NCBI RefSeq assembly: GCF_900258515.1
Contig: NZ_LT984884.1
Location: 1,313,168-1,377,167, forward strand
Direction of reading: 5' to 3'
Origin: Lentibacillus sp. Marseille-P4043
Lineage (GTDB): Bacteria; Bacillota; Bacilli; Bacillales; Amphibacillaceae
Length of the DNA stretch: 64,000 bases
In this document: positions 35,000 through 42,660 of the stretch, one piece after another
How the letters are laid out: each line of letters starts with the position of its first letter
How positions within the stretch are numbered: position 1 is the stretch's first letter
The notes under the pieces: generated by a model
Databases searched by the model: none
The model's input: only the letters and a program-made list of their open reading frames with translations
Told to the model about the DNA's origin: nothing
Made by a program: the position numbers and the translations under genes

Positions 35000-36319
35000 A
35001 TGACATTAAAATTAGTTGTTGTTGGTGGGGGATCCAGCTATACACCAGAGATTATTGAAGGAATTATTCGTCGTCATGATCAATTTCCTGTAACAGATAT
35101 TGTCCTCGTCGATATTGAAGCAGGGAGGAAGAAACTTGAAATCATTGGCAATCTAGCATTACGCATGATCGAGAAGTCCAATAAGTCTATTAATCTCACA
35201 TGGACACTTGATCGGAAAAAAGCACTTGAACAAGCAGATTTTATTACTACGCAAATACGTGTTGGTGGGTTGGATGCACGGGAAAAAGATGAACGCATTC
35301 CACTAAGTCATGGATTTATCGGCCAGGAGACAAATGGTGCAGGTGGTATTTTTAAAGCATTTCGGACGATTCCAGTTTTATTAGAGCTTGCGGAGGATGT
35401 GCATACCATTTGCCCGAATGCATGGATCATTAATTTTACGAATCCAGCTGGAATTGTTACGGAGGCACTATTGAAACATTCGGTCCATCAAAAAATCATT
35501 GGCGTTTGCAACATTCCATATAATATGCGTCATTCAACAGCCGAAATTTTAGGTGTGTCACCTGGAGACGTGAAGATTGAATTTGTTGGGATGAATCATT
35601 TTGTTTTTGGTAAAAAAGTGTATGTAAAAGGTGTAGATCGTACAGATGAAGTGTTGGCAAAGTTAACGGGTGATGGGCTTGATTATTCACCGGCAAATAT
35701 CGTCAGTCTTGGTTGGTCAAAAGCGTTTATGGAGACGTTTAAACTTTTACCGAATCCGTACCATCAATATTATTTTCAGACGAGGGATGTATTGGAACAA
35801 GATCTGCAAGCATACGAACAACATGGTACACGGGCAGAGATTGTCCAGCAATTAGAAACGTCCCTATTTGAACTCTATAAAGACCCGCAACTGCGTGATA
35901 AGCCAAAAGAACTGGAGGAACGGGGAGGTGCATTTTATAGTGATGTGGCGTGCAGTCTGATGGATTCCATTTATAATAATAAAGAAGATGTTCAAACGGT
36001 TAACACACAAAATAATGGCGCAATACCGGATTTACCTGATGATGCCGTCATTGAAGTGAATTGTATCATTACGAAGCATGGGCCTAAACCATTAGCGGCT
36101 GGACCATTACCATCTTCAGTAAAAGGAATTATTTATCAAATGAAAGCGTTTGAGGAACTAGTCGTTCGTGCAAGCATTTCCGGTGATTACAACGATGCAT
36201 ATACAGCTTTTGTCATGAACCCACTAATCGCGGATGAGAAGCGAAGTAAAGTATTACTTGACGAGTTGCTTGAAGCACATAAAGCTTATTTACCACAATT
36301 TAATTCAAGGGGGAATTAG
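35000..36319 (+). CDS. GH4 6-phospho-beta-glucosidase (LicH/ChbF-like)
   Basis: A 439-aa NAD- and Mn-dependent family 4 glycosidase that cleaves 6-phospho-beta-glucosides by a redox mechanism. Visible signatures: nucleotide fold VVVGGGSSYTPEIIEG, metal Cys in IIGVCNIPYNM, and metal His/Asn in FVGMNHFVFG. Length is close to LicH (442 aa as I recall). The start at 35000 is supported by aaggag; the frame could begin at 34871 but that extension has no ribosome site. It is the first gene of an operon with PTS IIC, IIA and IIB, next to ChbG, so the natural substrate may be chitobiose-6-phosphate after deacetylation, or cellobiose-6-phosphate. Confidence 0.93.
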   Translation: MTLKLVVVGGGSSYTPEIIEGIIRRHDQFPVTDIVLVDIEAGRKKLEIIGNLALRMIEKSNKSINLTWTLDRKKALEQADFITTQIRVGGLDAREKDERIPLSHGFIGQETNGAGGIFKAFRTIPVLLELAEDVHTICPNAWIINFTNPAGIVTEALLKHSVHQKIIGVCNIPYNMRHSTAEILGVSPGDVKIEFVGMNHFVFGKKVYVKGVDRTDEVLAKLTGDGLDYSPANIVSLGWSKAFMETFKLLPNPYHQYYFQTRDVLEQDLQAYEQHGTRAEIVQQLETSLFELYKDPQLRDKPKELEERGGAFYSDVACSLMDSIYNNKEDVQTVNTQNNGAIPDLPDDAVIEVNCIITKHGPKPLAAGPLPSSVKGIIYQMKAFEELVVRASISGDYNDAYTAFVMNPLIADEKRSKVLLDELLEAHKAYLPQFNSRGN

Positions 36320-36320
36320 A

Positions 36321-37607
36321 ATGAATAATAAGTTTATGCAAAAATTTATTGAAATTGCTGGGCACATCGGTTCCCAACGTCACCTTGTGGCAATACGTGA
36401 TGGATTTGTTGCGATTATGCCACTTGTAATCGTTGGGTCACTAGCTACTCTTGTAAATAGCTTCCCGCCATTTGGCAAGTTCAATTTTGTAGAATGGATG
36501 AATGGGTTATTTGGCGATGGAAATTGGCAACAGGTTGGTGGAAGTATATGGAATGGGACATTTGCCGTACTTGGGCTATTAATTGCGTTCTCCATTGCAT
36601 ATAATCTAGCAAAATCCTATAATGTTGACGGACTATCAGCTGGTTTGATTTCTGGTGCAGCATACATTATGCTTGTTCCTATCACCGGGGATGGCGGTTT
36701 AAGCATGGCCTGGTTAGGAACACAAGGATTATTTGTTGCTATCGTCATTGCATTAGTCTTAACGGAGCTGTTCCGAATTTTGGTCAATTCAAAAATGACG
36801 ATTAAAATGCCAGAAGGTGTACCAGATGGTGTAGCACGATCATTTACCGCACTTATCCCAGCAACATTTATCCTGATTTTAGTTGGACTATTCCAAGCGT
36901 TGATGAGTGTTTTTGCTGATATTAGTATATTTGAATTTATCTTTAACGTGATCCAAAAACCACTACAAGGACTAGGTAACACACTACCAGCAGCAATGGT
37001 CGTTGCCTTTTTAAATCATATTCTATGGTTCTTTGGTCTGCATGGTACAAATATTATCGGTTCGGTTATTGAGCCCATCTATTTGCCATTAATTGAAAAT
37101 AACTTAGAACTGTTTCAAAACGGAATGTCAGCGTTTGACGTACCGAACGTTGTCACCAAACCATTTTTAGATTCATTTGTATTTATGGGTGGCTCCGGTA
37201 CAACGATTGCATTACTAATTGCCATTTTTATTGTCGTCCGAAATGAACGAAAACATCCATATCGTGAAGTGGCCAAACTATCTGCACCAGCAGGACTTTT
37301 TAACATTAATGAACCAGTCATCTTCGGTTTGCCAATTGTGTTAAATCCAATTATGTTAATACCATTTATTTTAGTACCGGTAACCTTAACCGTCATATCG
37401 TACGTCGCACTTGCAACAGGAATCGTGCCAAGAACCGTTGCAATCCTGCCATGGACAACACCACCGATCCTAAGTGGATATCTTGTGACAGGTGGGAGCT
37501 GGCGCGGAATCGCTTTGCAAGTCGTAAATCTAACAGTTGCTGTACTGCTTTATATACCGTTTGTTATGGCGGGAGTAAGAGCACTAAAGCAACGGATGGA
37601 GGGATAA
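36321..37607 (+). CDS. PTS lactose/cellobiose/chitobiose-type transporter, IIC
   Basis: A 428-aa membrane component of a Lac-family phosphotransferase system (CelB/LicC/ChbC type). About ten helices, with the substrate-site signatures GLHGTNIIGSVIEPIYLPL and GLFNINEPVIFGLPIVLNP. It carries the disaccharide across the membrane while it is phosphorylated by IIB. It starts 1 base after the GH4 stop, with aaggggga overlapping the end of that gene, so the two are coupled. Confidence 0.94.
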   Translation: MNNKFMQKFIEIAGHIGSQRHLVAIRDGFVAIMPLVIVGSLATLVNSFPPFGKFNFVEWMNGLFGDGNWQQVGGSIWNGTFAVLGLLIAFSIAYNLAKSYNVDGLSAGLISGAAYIMLVPITGDGGLSMAWLGTQGLFVAIVIALVLTELFRILVNSKMTIKMPEGVPDGVARSFTALIPATFILILVGLFQALMSVFADISIFEFIFNVIQKPLQGLGNTLPAAMVVAFLNHILWFFGLHGTNIIGSVIEPIYLPLIENNLELFQNGMSAFDVPNVVTKPFLDSFVFMGGSGTTIALLIAIFIVVRNERKHPYREVAKLSAPAGLFNINEPVIFGLPIVLNPIMLIPFILVPVTLTVISYVALATGIVPRTVAILPWTTPPILSGYLVTGGSWRGIALQVVNLTVAVLLYIPFVMAGVRALKQRMEG

Positions 37608-37613
37608 CCAACA

Positions 37614-37952
37614 ATGGAAACAACAGAAGAAATGCAAATGTTAGCTTTTACCATCATTCTTCATGCTGGCAATGCCCGTTCAAATGCAATGGAAGCGATA
37701 TCATTAGCAAAAGCATATAACTTTATAGAAGCACGAAGTAAAATAGAAGAAGCAGACAAGGAATTTGCCGAGGCGCATCACGAACAAACAAAGCTGCTAC
37801 AGGATGAAGCAAGTGGCGAGAAAAATGATGTATCCGTTATACTGGTACATGCACAGGATCATCTGATGACCGCTATGACGGTGAAGGATCTGGCAATTGA
37901 AATGATTGATATGTACGAACGCATGCAGCGATTGGAGGATAACCAAAAATGA
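37614..37952 (+). CDS. PTS lactose/cellobiose-type, IIA
   Basis: A 112-aa helical-bundle IIA protein of the Lac family. The phosphorylated His is in the conserved SVILVHAQDHLMTAMTVKDL segment near residue 83. It passes phosphate from HPr to IIB. It begins 6 bases after the IIC gene, whose stop lies in the gataac spacer, and overlaps the IIB gene by 4 bases (ATGA). Confidence 0.94.
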   Translation: METTEEMQMLAFTIILHAGNARSNAMEAISLAKAYNFIEARSKIEEADKEFAEAHHEQTKLLQDEASGEKNDVSVILVHAQDHLMTAMTVKDLAIEMIDMYERMQRLEDNQK

Positions 37953-38254
37953 AAATTATCTTAGTATGTTCAGCAGGAATGTCAACATCTATGTTAGTGA
38001 ATAAAATGCGCAAATCAGCTGAAGAAAGGGGCTTGGAAGCAGAAATTAATGCCGTAGCGGAATCTGAATTGAAAAATAACGTCGATGGACTGGATGTTGT
38101 GTTAATCGGCCCACAAGTTCGCTACCTTGAGAAAAAAATAAAAGCACAAGTAGAACCACAAGGCATTAAAGCAGATATCATTGATCAAATGGCATACGGA
38201 ATGATCCAGGGTGATAAAGTATTAGATCAAGCATTAAATTTAATTAAAGAGTAG
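37949..38254 (+). CDS. PTS lactose/cellobiose-type, IIB
   Basis: A 101-aa IIB protein with the phospho-accepting Cys at residue 7 in IILVCSAGMSTSMLV, and the later GPQVRYLEKKIK helix. Small separate IIB proteins like this are typical of the CelA/LicB/ChbB family. It is the last gene of the operon GH4-IIC-IIA-IIB; a terminator follows. Confidence 0.94.
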   Translation: MKIILVCSAGMSTSMLVNKMRKSAEERGLEAEINAVAESELKNNVDGLDVVLIGPQVRYLEKKIKAQVEPQGIKADIIDQMAYGMIQGDKVLDQALNLIKE

Positions 38255-38257
38255 ATG

Positions 38258-38288
38258 AATGGCTCGCATAGGTTGCGAGCCATTTTTG
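38258..38288 (+). terminator. Terminator of the PTS operon
   Basis: AATGGCTCGC pairs with GCGAGCCATT, followed by TTTTGG. Array 8 starts about 30 bases later. Confidence 0.85.
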
Positions 38289-38319
38289 GTGGGATGTATT
38301 GGAAAGGAGAGTGTTGACG

Positions 38320-38648
38320 CGAGGGAGGAAACATCAACCGGAGCGCGAGAACATCAACCCGAACGCGAGAACATCGACCGGAATCGCGGAAACATCAACC
38401 GGAGCGCGAGAACATCAACCCGAGCGGGGAAACATCAACCCGAACGCGAGAACATCGACCGGAATCGCGGAAACATCAACCGGAGCGCGAGAACATCAAC
38501 CCGAGCGGGGAAACATCAACCCGAACGCGAGAACATCGACCGGAATCGCGGAAACATCAACCGGAGCGCGAGAACATCAACCCGAGCGGAAAAACATCAA
38601 CCCGAGAGCGGAAACATCGGCCGGAATGCGAGAACATCAACCCAAGAC
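38320..38648 (+). repeat. 20-bp GC-rich tandem array, locus 8
   Basis: About 16 units with AACCG, AACCC and GACCG words. An 81-bp higher-order repeat (four units) occurs three times in register (GACCGGAATCGCGG at 38376, 38457 and 38538). It lies between two convergent genes. Confidence 0.94.
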
Positions 38649-38723
38649 GCGCAACCTGAAAATAGTAAAACGTGCTCCTAACTGATTGTAGCAGCACGCT
38701 ATGGCAAAAGTTCTAATTCCCCT

Positions 38724-39152
38724 TTAATGTTGCTCATATAAAATCGTTTGCGCTATGCCAATAAAATACTCCGATTCATCGACAATGTGGTCAATAACAA
38801 CTTTTGCCGTTTGATTGCCTGAAACAGCTTTACTTTCTGTTTTGACTTGTCGGCAAAATTGAATAAAGGCTACACTTTCCTGTAAGCAAAATGATACGAG
38901 TTCAAGCACTTGTTGATACAAATTTGGCGGAAGTTGATTATTGCTTCTAATGACTGACTCAACAAAGCGTTTAACATGTTGATGGGTCGTATTCAATACA
39001 TCTTCCCATCGCTTCAATGCATCAACAAATTCCTTTTCCAAATTTTGTACGAGCTCCCGCATAACCACCGTATGCTCAGCTTCTTGCTGCTTCCAAAATT
39101 CCGTTTCATCCAAAACCCTTAGTGGCATCTGACCTCCATAATAATATTGCAT
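38724..39152 (-). CDS. DUF2935-type helical protein
   Basis: A 142-aa, all-helical, probably cytoplasmic protein resembling the DUF2935 family of ferritin-like bundles known from sporulating Firmicutes. Residues such as FWKQQEAEHTVVMREL and HIVDESEYFIGIAQ have the spaced Glu/His pattern of that family. The function is unknown. The ATG at 39152 has a ggggg stretch upstream; ATG 39128 with ggagg close by is an alternative start. Confidence 0.65.
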   Translation of the reverse strand: MQYYYGGQMPLRVLDETEFWKQQEAEHTVVMRELVQNLEKEFVDALKRWEDVLNTTHQHVKRFVESVIRSNNQLPPNLYQQVLELVSFCLQESVAFIQFCRQVKTESKAVSGNQTAKVVIDHIVDESEYFIGIAQTILYEQH

Positions 39153-39280
39153 CCGACCAACCCCCTAGATGTGTAAATTAAAAGATGTCCAATAATATGT
39201 ATGCTTGTAACGGGGTGATCATGTTAAGAAAGGAGTAAGCTGATAGCCGCTTTTACCCAATTTTTCATTTAACTTATCAT

Positions 39281-39309
39281 TTTACAATAAGAATAACGTA
39301 CACTATTAT
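39281..39309 (+). promoter_or_regulatory. Promoter of the ABC exporter operon
   Basis: TTTACA at 39281-39286 and TATTAT at 39304-39309 are separated by 17 bases. The downstream TetR-type palindrome overlaps the transcription start. Confidence 0.6.
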
Positions 39310-39310
39310 A

Positions 39311-39326
39311 GTGAGTAATCACTCAT
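39311..39326. promoter_or_regulatory. TetR-type operator of the ABC exporter operon
   Basis: GTGAGTAATCACTCAT contains TGAGT and ACTCA arms around a 4-base centre, directly after the -10 element. The TetR gene at 41539-42198, last in the same transcription unit, is the likely regulator. The 225 bases from here to the first gene show no other feature. Confidence 0.65.
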
Positions 39327-39552
39327 TTTAAAAAATAAAAAATGAATACAACCGGAAATATTGCATTCGTTGGTTGCCCCCTGGTATGCCATTTTTCATT
39401 ATTTGGCGTGGCAGTTTTTCATGATAGTCTGCGCGGACCCACAACGCCCCAGCTACTTATCACGAAAATTCAGGCATCCGTCCGTCCGGCGATCTAGCTT
39501 AAAAAATGGTTCGCGCACTATATGGCATATAAAATATAAGGAGGTTCAATCC

Positions 39553-40284
39553 ATGTCATCATTTGTAACATTAAAAAACATTCAGCACAGCTACGGACAG
39601 GAAGCGGTAATAAAAAATGTTGATTTGTCTATTCCGAGTGGACAGATTTTCGGGCTGCTTGGTCCTTCTGGTTCAGGGAAAACGACGCTCGTGAAAATTA
39701 TCATCGGCTTGCTTGAATCTAGTAATGGGACGGTTACAATCGATGGTCAACAGATGCCGTCCTTAGAGGCCATGGAAAATGTTGGCTACATGGCCCAGTC
39801 CGATGCGTTGTACAGTGAACTGACGGCCAAACAAAATCTTAGCTTTTTTGCTAGTATTTATCGCATTCCAAAGAAACAGCAAAAGCAGCGCATCCAGGAA
39901 GTTGCGGAAATAGTTGATTTAACGGGTGAACTTGATAAGCCCTTGGAACTTTATTCAGGCGGGATGAAACGCCGCATGTCACTAGCTATCGCACTGCTGC
40001 ACAAGCCGAAATTATTGATCCTTGACGAGCCGACTGTGGGGATTGATCCGGTGCTTCGCGAATCGATTTGGCAAGATTTAAAAAAGCTGCAGGATGAGGG
40101 CGCAACGATTATTGTGACCACACATGTGATGGATGAGGCGGAAAAATGCGATCGCCTGGCATTATTAAGGGATGGCTATTTAATTGCGCATGGGACTCCG
40201 GATGAATTAAAAGCGGAAAGCGGCTCAGAAACATTAGAAGAAGCCTTTTTGCATTTTGGAAAAGATGTGAGCACACAAGTTTGA
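39553..40284 (+). CDS. ABC transporter ATP-binding protein
   Basis: A 243-aa ATPase of a two-gene ABC-2 type exporter. Walker A is GPSGSGKTTLVK near residue 38, the signature LYSGGMKRRMSLAIAL near residue 136, Walker B LLILDEPTVGIDP and the switch His in TTHVMDEAEKCD. The start at 39553 has aaggagg; the longer frame back to 39361 is not supported by a ribosome site. With the permease at 40506 and the TetR gene it forms a self-regulated export module (drug or lipid export is typical of such sets). Confidence 0.93.
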   Translation: MSSFVTLKNIQHSYGQEAVIKNVDLSIPSGQIFGLLGPSGSGKTTLVKIIIGLLESSNGTVTIDGQQMPSLEAMENVGYMAQSDALYSELTAKQNLSFFASIYRIPKKQQKQRIQEVAEIVDLTGELDKPLELYSGGMKRRMSLAIALLHKPKLLILDEPTVGIDPVLRESIWQDLKKLQDEGATIIVTTHVMDEAEKCDRLALLRDGYLIAHGTPDELKAESGSETLEEAFLHFGKDVSTQV

Positions 40285-40475
40285 AGGAGAGCACTTTCTT
40301 GGAAAGGTTCACGCTCCCGGCAGTTCAATTCACATGAGAAGGTGCGTTCTCATGCAGGAGAGTCTATGAAAAAATGCGGGCACTCAAGTATGAAGGATGC
40401 ACTTTACATAAAAAGGTGAGTCTCCCAGCATGAAAGGGTGCACGTTGCATGAAATAGCACCCGATCCTTTGCAAG
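40283..40475 (+). repeat. Degenerate short tandem repeat between ABC genes
   Basis: Six to seven diverged units with the theme GAAAGGRTGCACNYTNCAT and spacing of 19-34 bases, for example GAAGGATGCACTTTACAT, AAAAGGTGAGTCTCCCAGCAT and GAAAGGGTGCACGTTGCAT. The first unit overlaps the stop codon of the ATPase gene. The units differ from the AACATC family in sequence. The ribosome site of the permease gene follows the last unit. Confidence 0.6.
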
Positions 40476-40505
40476 AAAACTGTTAATTAAATTGGAGGTG
40501 TAAGC

Positions 40506-41522
40506 GTGCGAATACGTGCGATTATTAAACGGATTTTTCAACAATTCATTCAGGATAAACGTAGCCTGGCATTGTTGTTTATTGCACCACTTTTTGTCCT
40601 GACATTGCTGTGGGTTGTGTTGGACATGGACCAATACGAACCAACGATTGCGGTTACTAGTGTGCCAGACAAATTACAGACCATTTTGGAAGACGAGGAT
40701 GCGTCCGTCGAGCAAATGGACGGAGAAAAAGCAGCGAAGGCACTGGAGGACAATACGATTGATGCACACTTAACTTGGGAAGGAAAGCAGCCCGAAATAA
40801 CAATGGAGGGAAGTGATCCCGCGGCGACAAAGGCTGTCCAACAGCTATTAAATCAAGCATCAAAACAAATGAATCCCAACGCAATTGATCTAGATGTACA
40901 TTTCTTGCATGGATCATCTGATTTACAGTTGTTCGATAACATTGGCCCAGTGTTAATTGGCTTGTTCGTATTCTTCTTCGTTTTTCTATTAAGTGGGGTA
41001 TCGTTTTTGCGTGAGCGTACGCAGGGGACCCTGGAGCGACTGCTAGCAACTCCATTAAAGCGTTGGGAAATTGTTGCTGGCTATATGGGCGGTTTTGGTA
41101 TTTTTATTATTTTACAATCAATTATTATCGCTGTCTATTCTATTTACGTATTAGACATGTACATGGCAGGTTCGATTTTTGCGGTATTGGTAATTGCTTT
41201 TTTATTGGCAATCGCGGCTCAAAGTTTGGGAACGCTAATGTCGGCATATGCTAAAAATGAATTCCAAATGATCCAGTTCATCCCGATCATCGTTGTGCCG
41301 CAAGTTTTTTTCTCTGGGATTTTTCATACCGAACAGGTTGGCTGGATTAATGCAATCGGTAAAATTATGCCACTAACATATGGCGGCGATGCATTGAAGG
41401 AAATCATGATCCGCGGTCAGGGGCTCACAACGGTTATGCTCGATATTAGTGTATTAATCGGCTTTTCGTTGGTATTTATCCTGCTTAACATCGTAGCATT
41501 GAAACGGCATCGGAAATTATAG
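40506..41522 (+). CDS. ABC-2 type transporter permease
   Basis: A 338-aa permease of the ABC-2 (DrrB/YhgE-NatB-like) class: an N-terminal helix, a 130-residue extracytoplasmic region, then five helices with FLRERTQGTLERLLATPLKR and a final IMPLTYGGDALKEIMIRGQG. It partners the ATPase encoded at 39553. It starts with GTG preceded by ggaggtg. The TetR gene follows after 16 bases, so all three probably form one operon. Confidence 0.92.
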   Translation: MRIRAIIKRIFQQFIQDKRSLALLFIAPLFVLTLLWVVLDMDQYEPTIAVTSVPDKLQTILEDEDASVEQMDGEKAAKALEDNTIDAHLTWEGKQPEITMEGSDPAATKAVQQLLNQASKQMNPNAIDLDVHFLHGSSDLQLFDNIGPVLIGLFVFFFVFLLSGVSFLRERTQGTLERLLATPLKRWEIVAGYMGGFGIFIILQSIIIAVYSIYVLDMYMAGSIFAVLVIAFLLAIAAQSLGTLMSAYAKNEFQMIQFIPIIVVPQVFFSGIFHTEQVGWINAIGKIMPLTYGGDALKEIMIRGQGLTTVMLDISVLIGFSLVFILLNIVALKRHRKL

Positions 41523-41538
41523 ATTAGGAGGAACATGA

Positions 41539-42198
41539 ATGGCAGATAAGGATGAATCAACACGCGAGTCCATGATTGAAGCACTCCGTGAATCAGAACA
41601 AATGACACCAAAGCAGATCAAGATTCTGGAAGCGGCTATTGAACTTATTGCGGAAAAAGGGTACGCTGCTACGTCAACAAGTGAGATCGCCAAACGCGCT
41701 GGTGTAGCAGAGGGAACGATTTTTCGCCACTATCGAACAAAAAAGGATTTGCTCATTTCCATCGTGAAACCAGTCATATCACAGTTTTTAGCACCATTGT
41801 TTGCGGAAAAGTTTGTCGATGACGTGTTTCGGAAATCACATGCAAGCTTTGAAGACTTTTTATATTTGTTTATGAAAAACCGCTTTGCATTTGCTCAGGC
41901 CAATCTTCCACTTTTAAAAATAGTCATCCAGGAGTTGGCCTTTCACCCAGAGATTAAGAAGGCCTATCAAAACACATTTATCGAAAAAGTGTATCCGGCT
42001 ATGAATAAAACCCTTGATTTTTATAAAGCGGAAGGGCAACTGCAAAGCCTGCCAAACGACACGATTATCCGGATGATCGTGCCAACCATCCTTGGATTTA
42101 TGATCACCCGATTTTTGGTACAGCCGGATCGAGAATGGGACGATGAAGCGGAGATCAAGCGAACGATTACGTATATGTTGAATGGTGTGGGAAAGTAG
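41539..42198 (+). CDS. TetR/AcrR-family regulator
   Basis: A 219-aa TetR repressor with the N-terminal helix-turn-helix EKGYAATSTSEIAKRAGVAE, then GTIFRHYRTKKDLL. The C-terminal helical domain is typical of exporter regulators. It is cotranscribed with the ABC exporter genes, and the palindrome at 39311 is its likely operator, giving negative autoregulation released by the transported compound. aggagg precedes the ATG. Confidence 0.92.
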   Translation: MADKDESTRESMIEALRESEQMTPKQIKILEAAIELIAEKGYAATSTSEIAKRAGVAEGTIFRHYRTKKDLLISIVKPVISQFLAPLFAEKFVDDVFRKSHASFEDFLYLFMKNRFAFAQANLPLLKIVIQELAFHPEIKKAYQNTFIEKVYPAMNKTLDFYKAEGQLQSLPNDTIIRMIVPTILGFMITRFLVQPDREWDDEAEIKRTITYMLNGVGK

Positions 42199-42252
42199 AG
42201 TAGCGAGGCATTTTTGATAGAGGAGAATCGTTAGGCGTGAGGATTGGTAGTT

Positions 42253-42535
42253 TTCTGGATAATGATCCTGCTCACGGGTCGATGTTCTCGTTTTCGGGTC
42301 GATGATTTCGCTCACGGGTTGATGTTCTCGCATTTCCGGTCGATGTTCGCGTTCTTCCGCCGATGTTTCCGCTCACGGGTTGATGATTTTCTATTTTGGG
42401 TCGATGATTTTACTCACGGGTTGATGATCTTGCTCACGGGTTGATGTTCTCGCATTTCCGGTCGATGTTTCCACTCTCCGGTCGATGTTCTCAATCCTGT
42501 GCCGAAGAATCTGCTCACGCACTGATGTTTCCGCG
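42253..42535 (-). repeat. 20-bp tandem array, locus 9 (reverse orientation, degenerate)
   Basis: About 13 units of the same family read on the minus strand; on the plus strand they appear as CACGGGTTGATGTTCTCG and variants. It is the only array of the ten in this orientation and the most diverged (many units end GATGAT instead of GATGTT, and TTTTCTATTTT replaces a GC-rich tail). It lies between convergent genes. Confidence 0.88.
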
Positions 42536-42606
42536 AATCTCGCACCCCTGTCCAGTAATAAAATCATACAGAAGCCAACTTCGCGCGCCTTTCATGATAA
42601 ACCAAA

Positions 42607-42632
42607 CAAAAAAGCAGGAGCACATGCCCTGC
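42607..42632 (-). terminator. Terminator after the diguanylate cyclase gene
   Basis: On the minus strand GCAGG and CCTGC form a short stem followed by seven T residues, 29 bases after the stop codon. Confidence 0.55.
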
Positions 42633-42660
42633 GTATAAAAAAATATATATAAAGGTCAGT

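Noticed and set aside
39361..39552. 64-residue N-terminal extension of the ABC ATPase
   Set aside because: The ATG at 39553 has aaggagg and begins the conserved domain; the extension has none and is not typical of the family.
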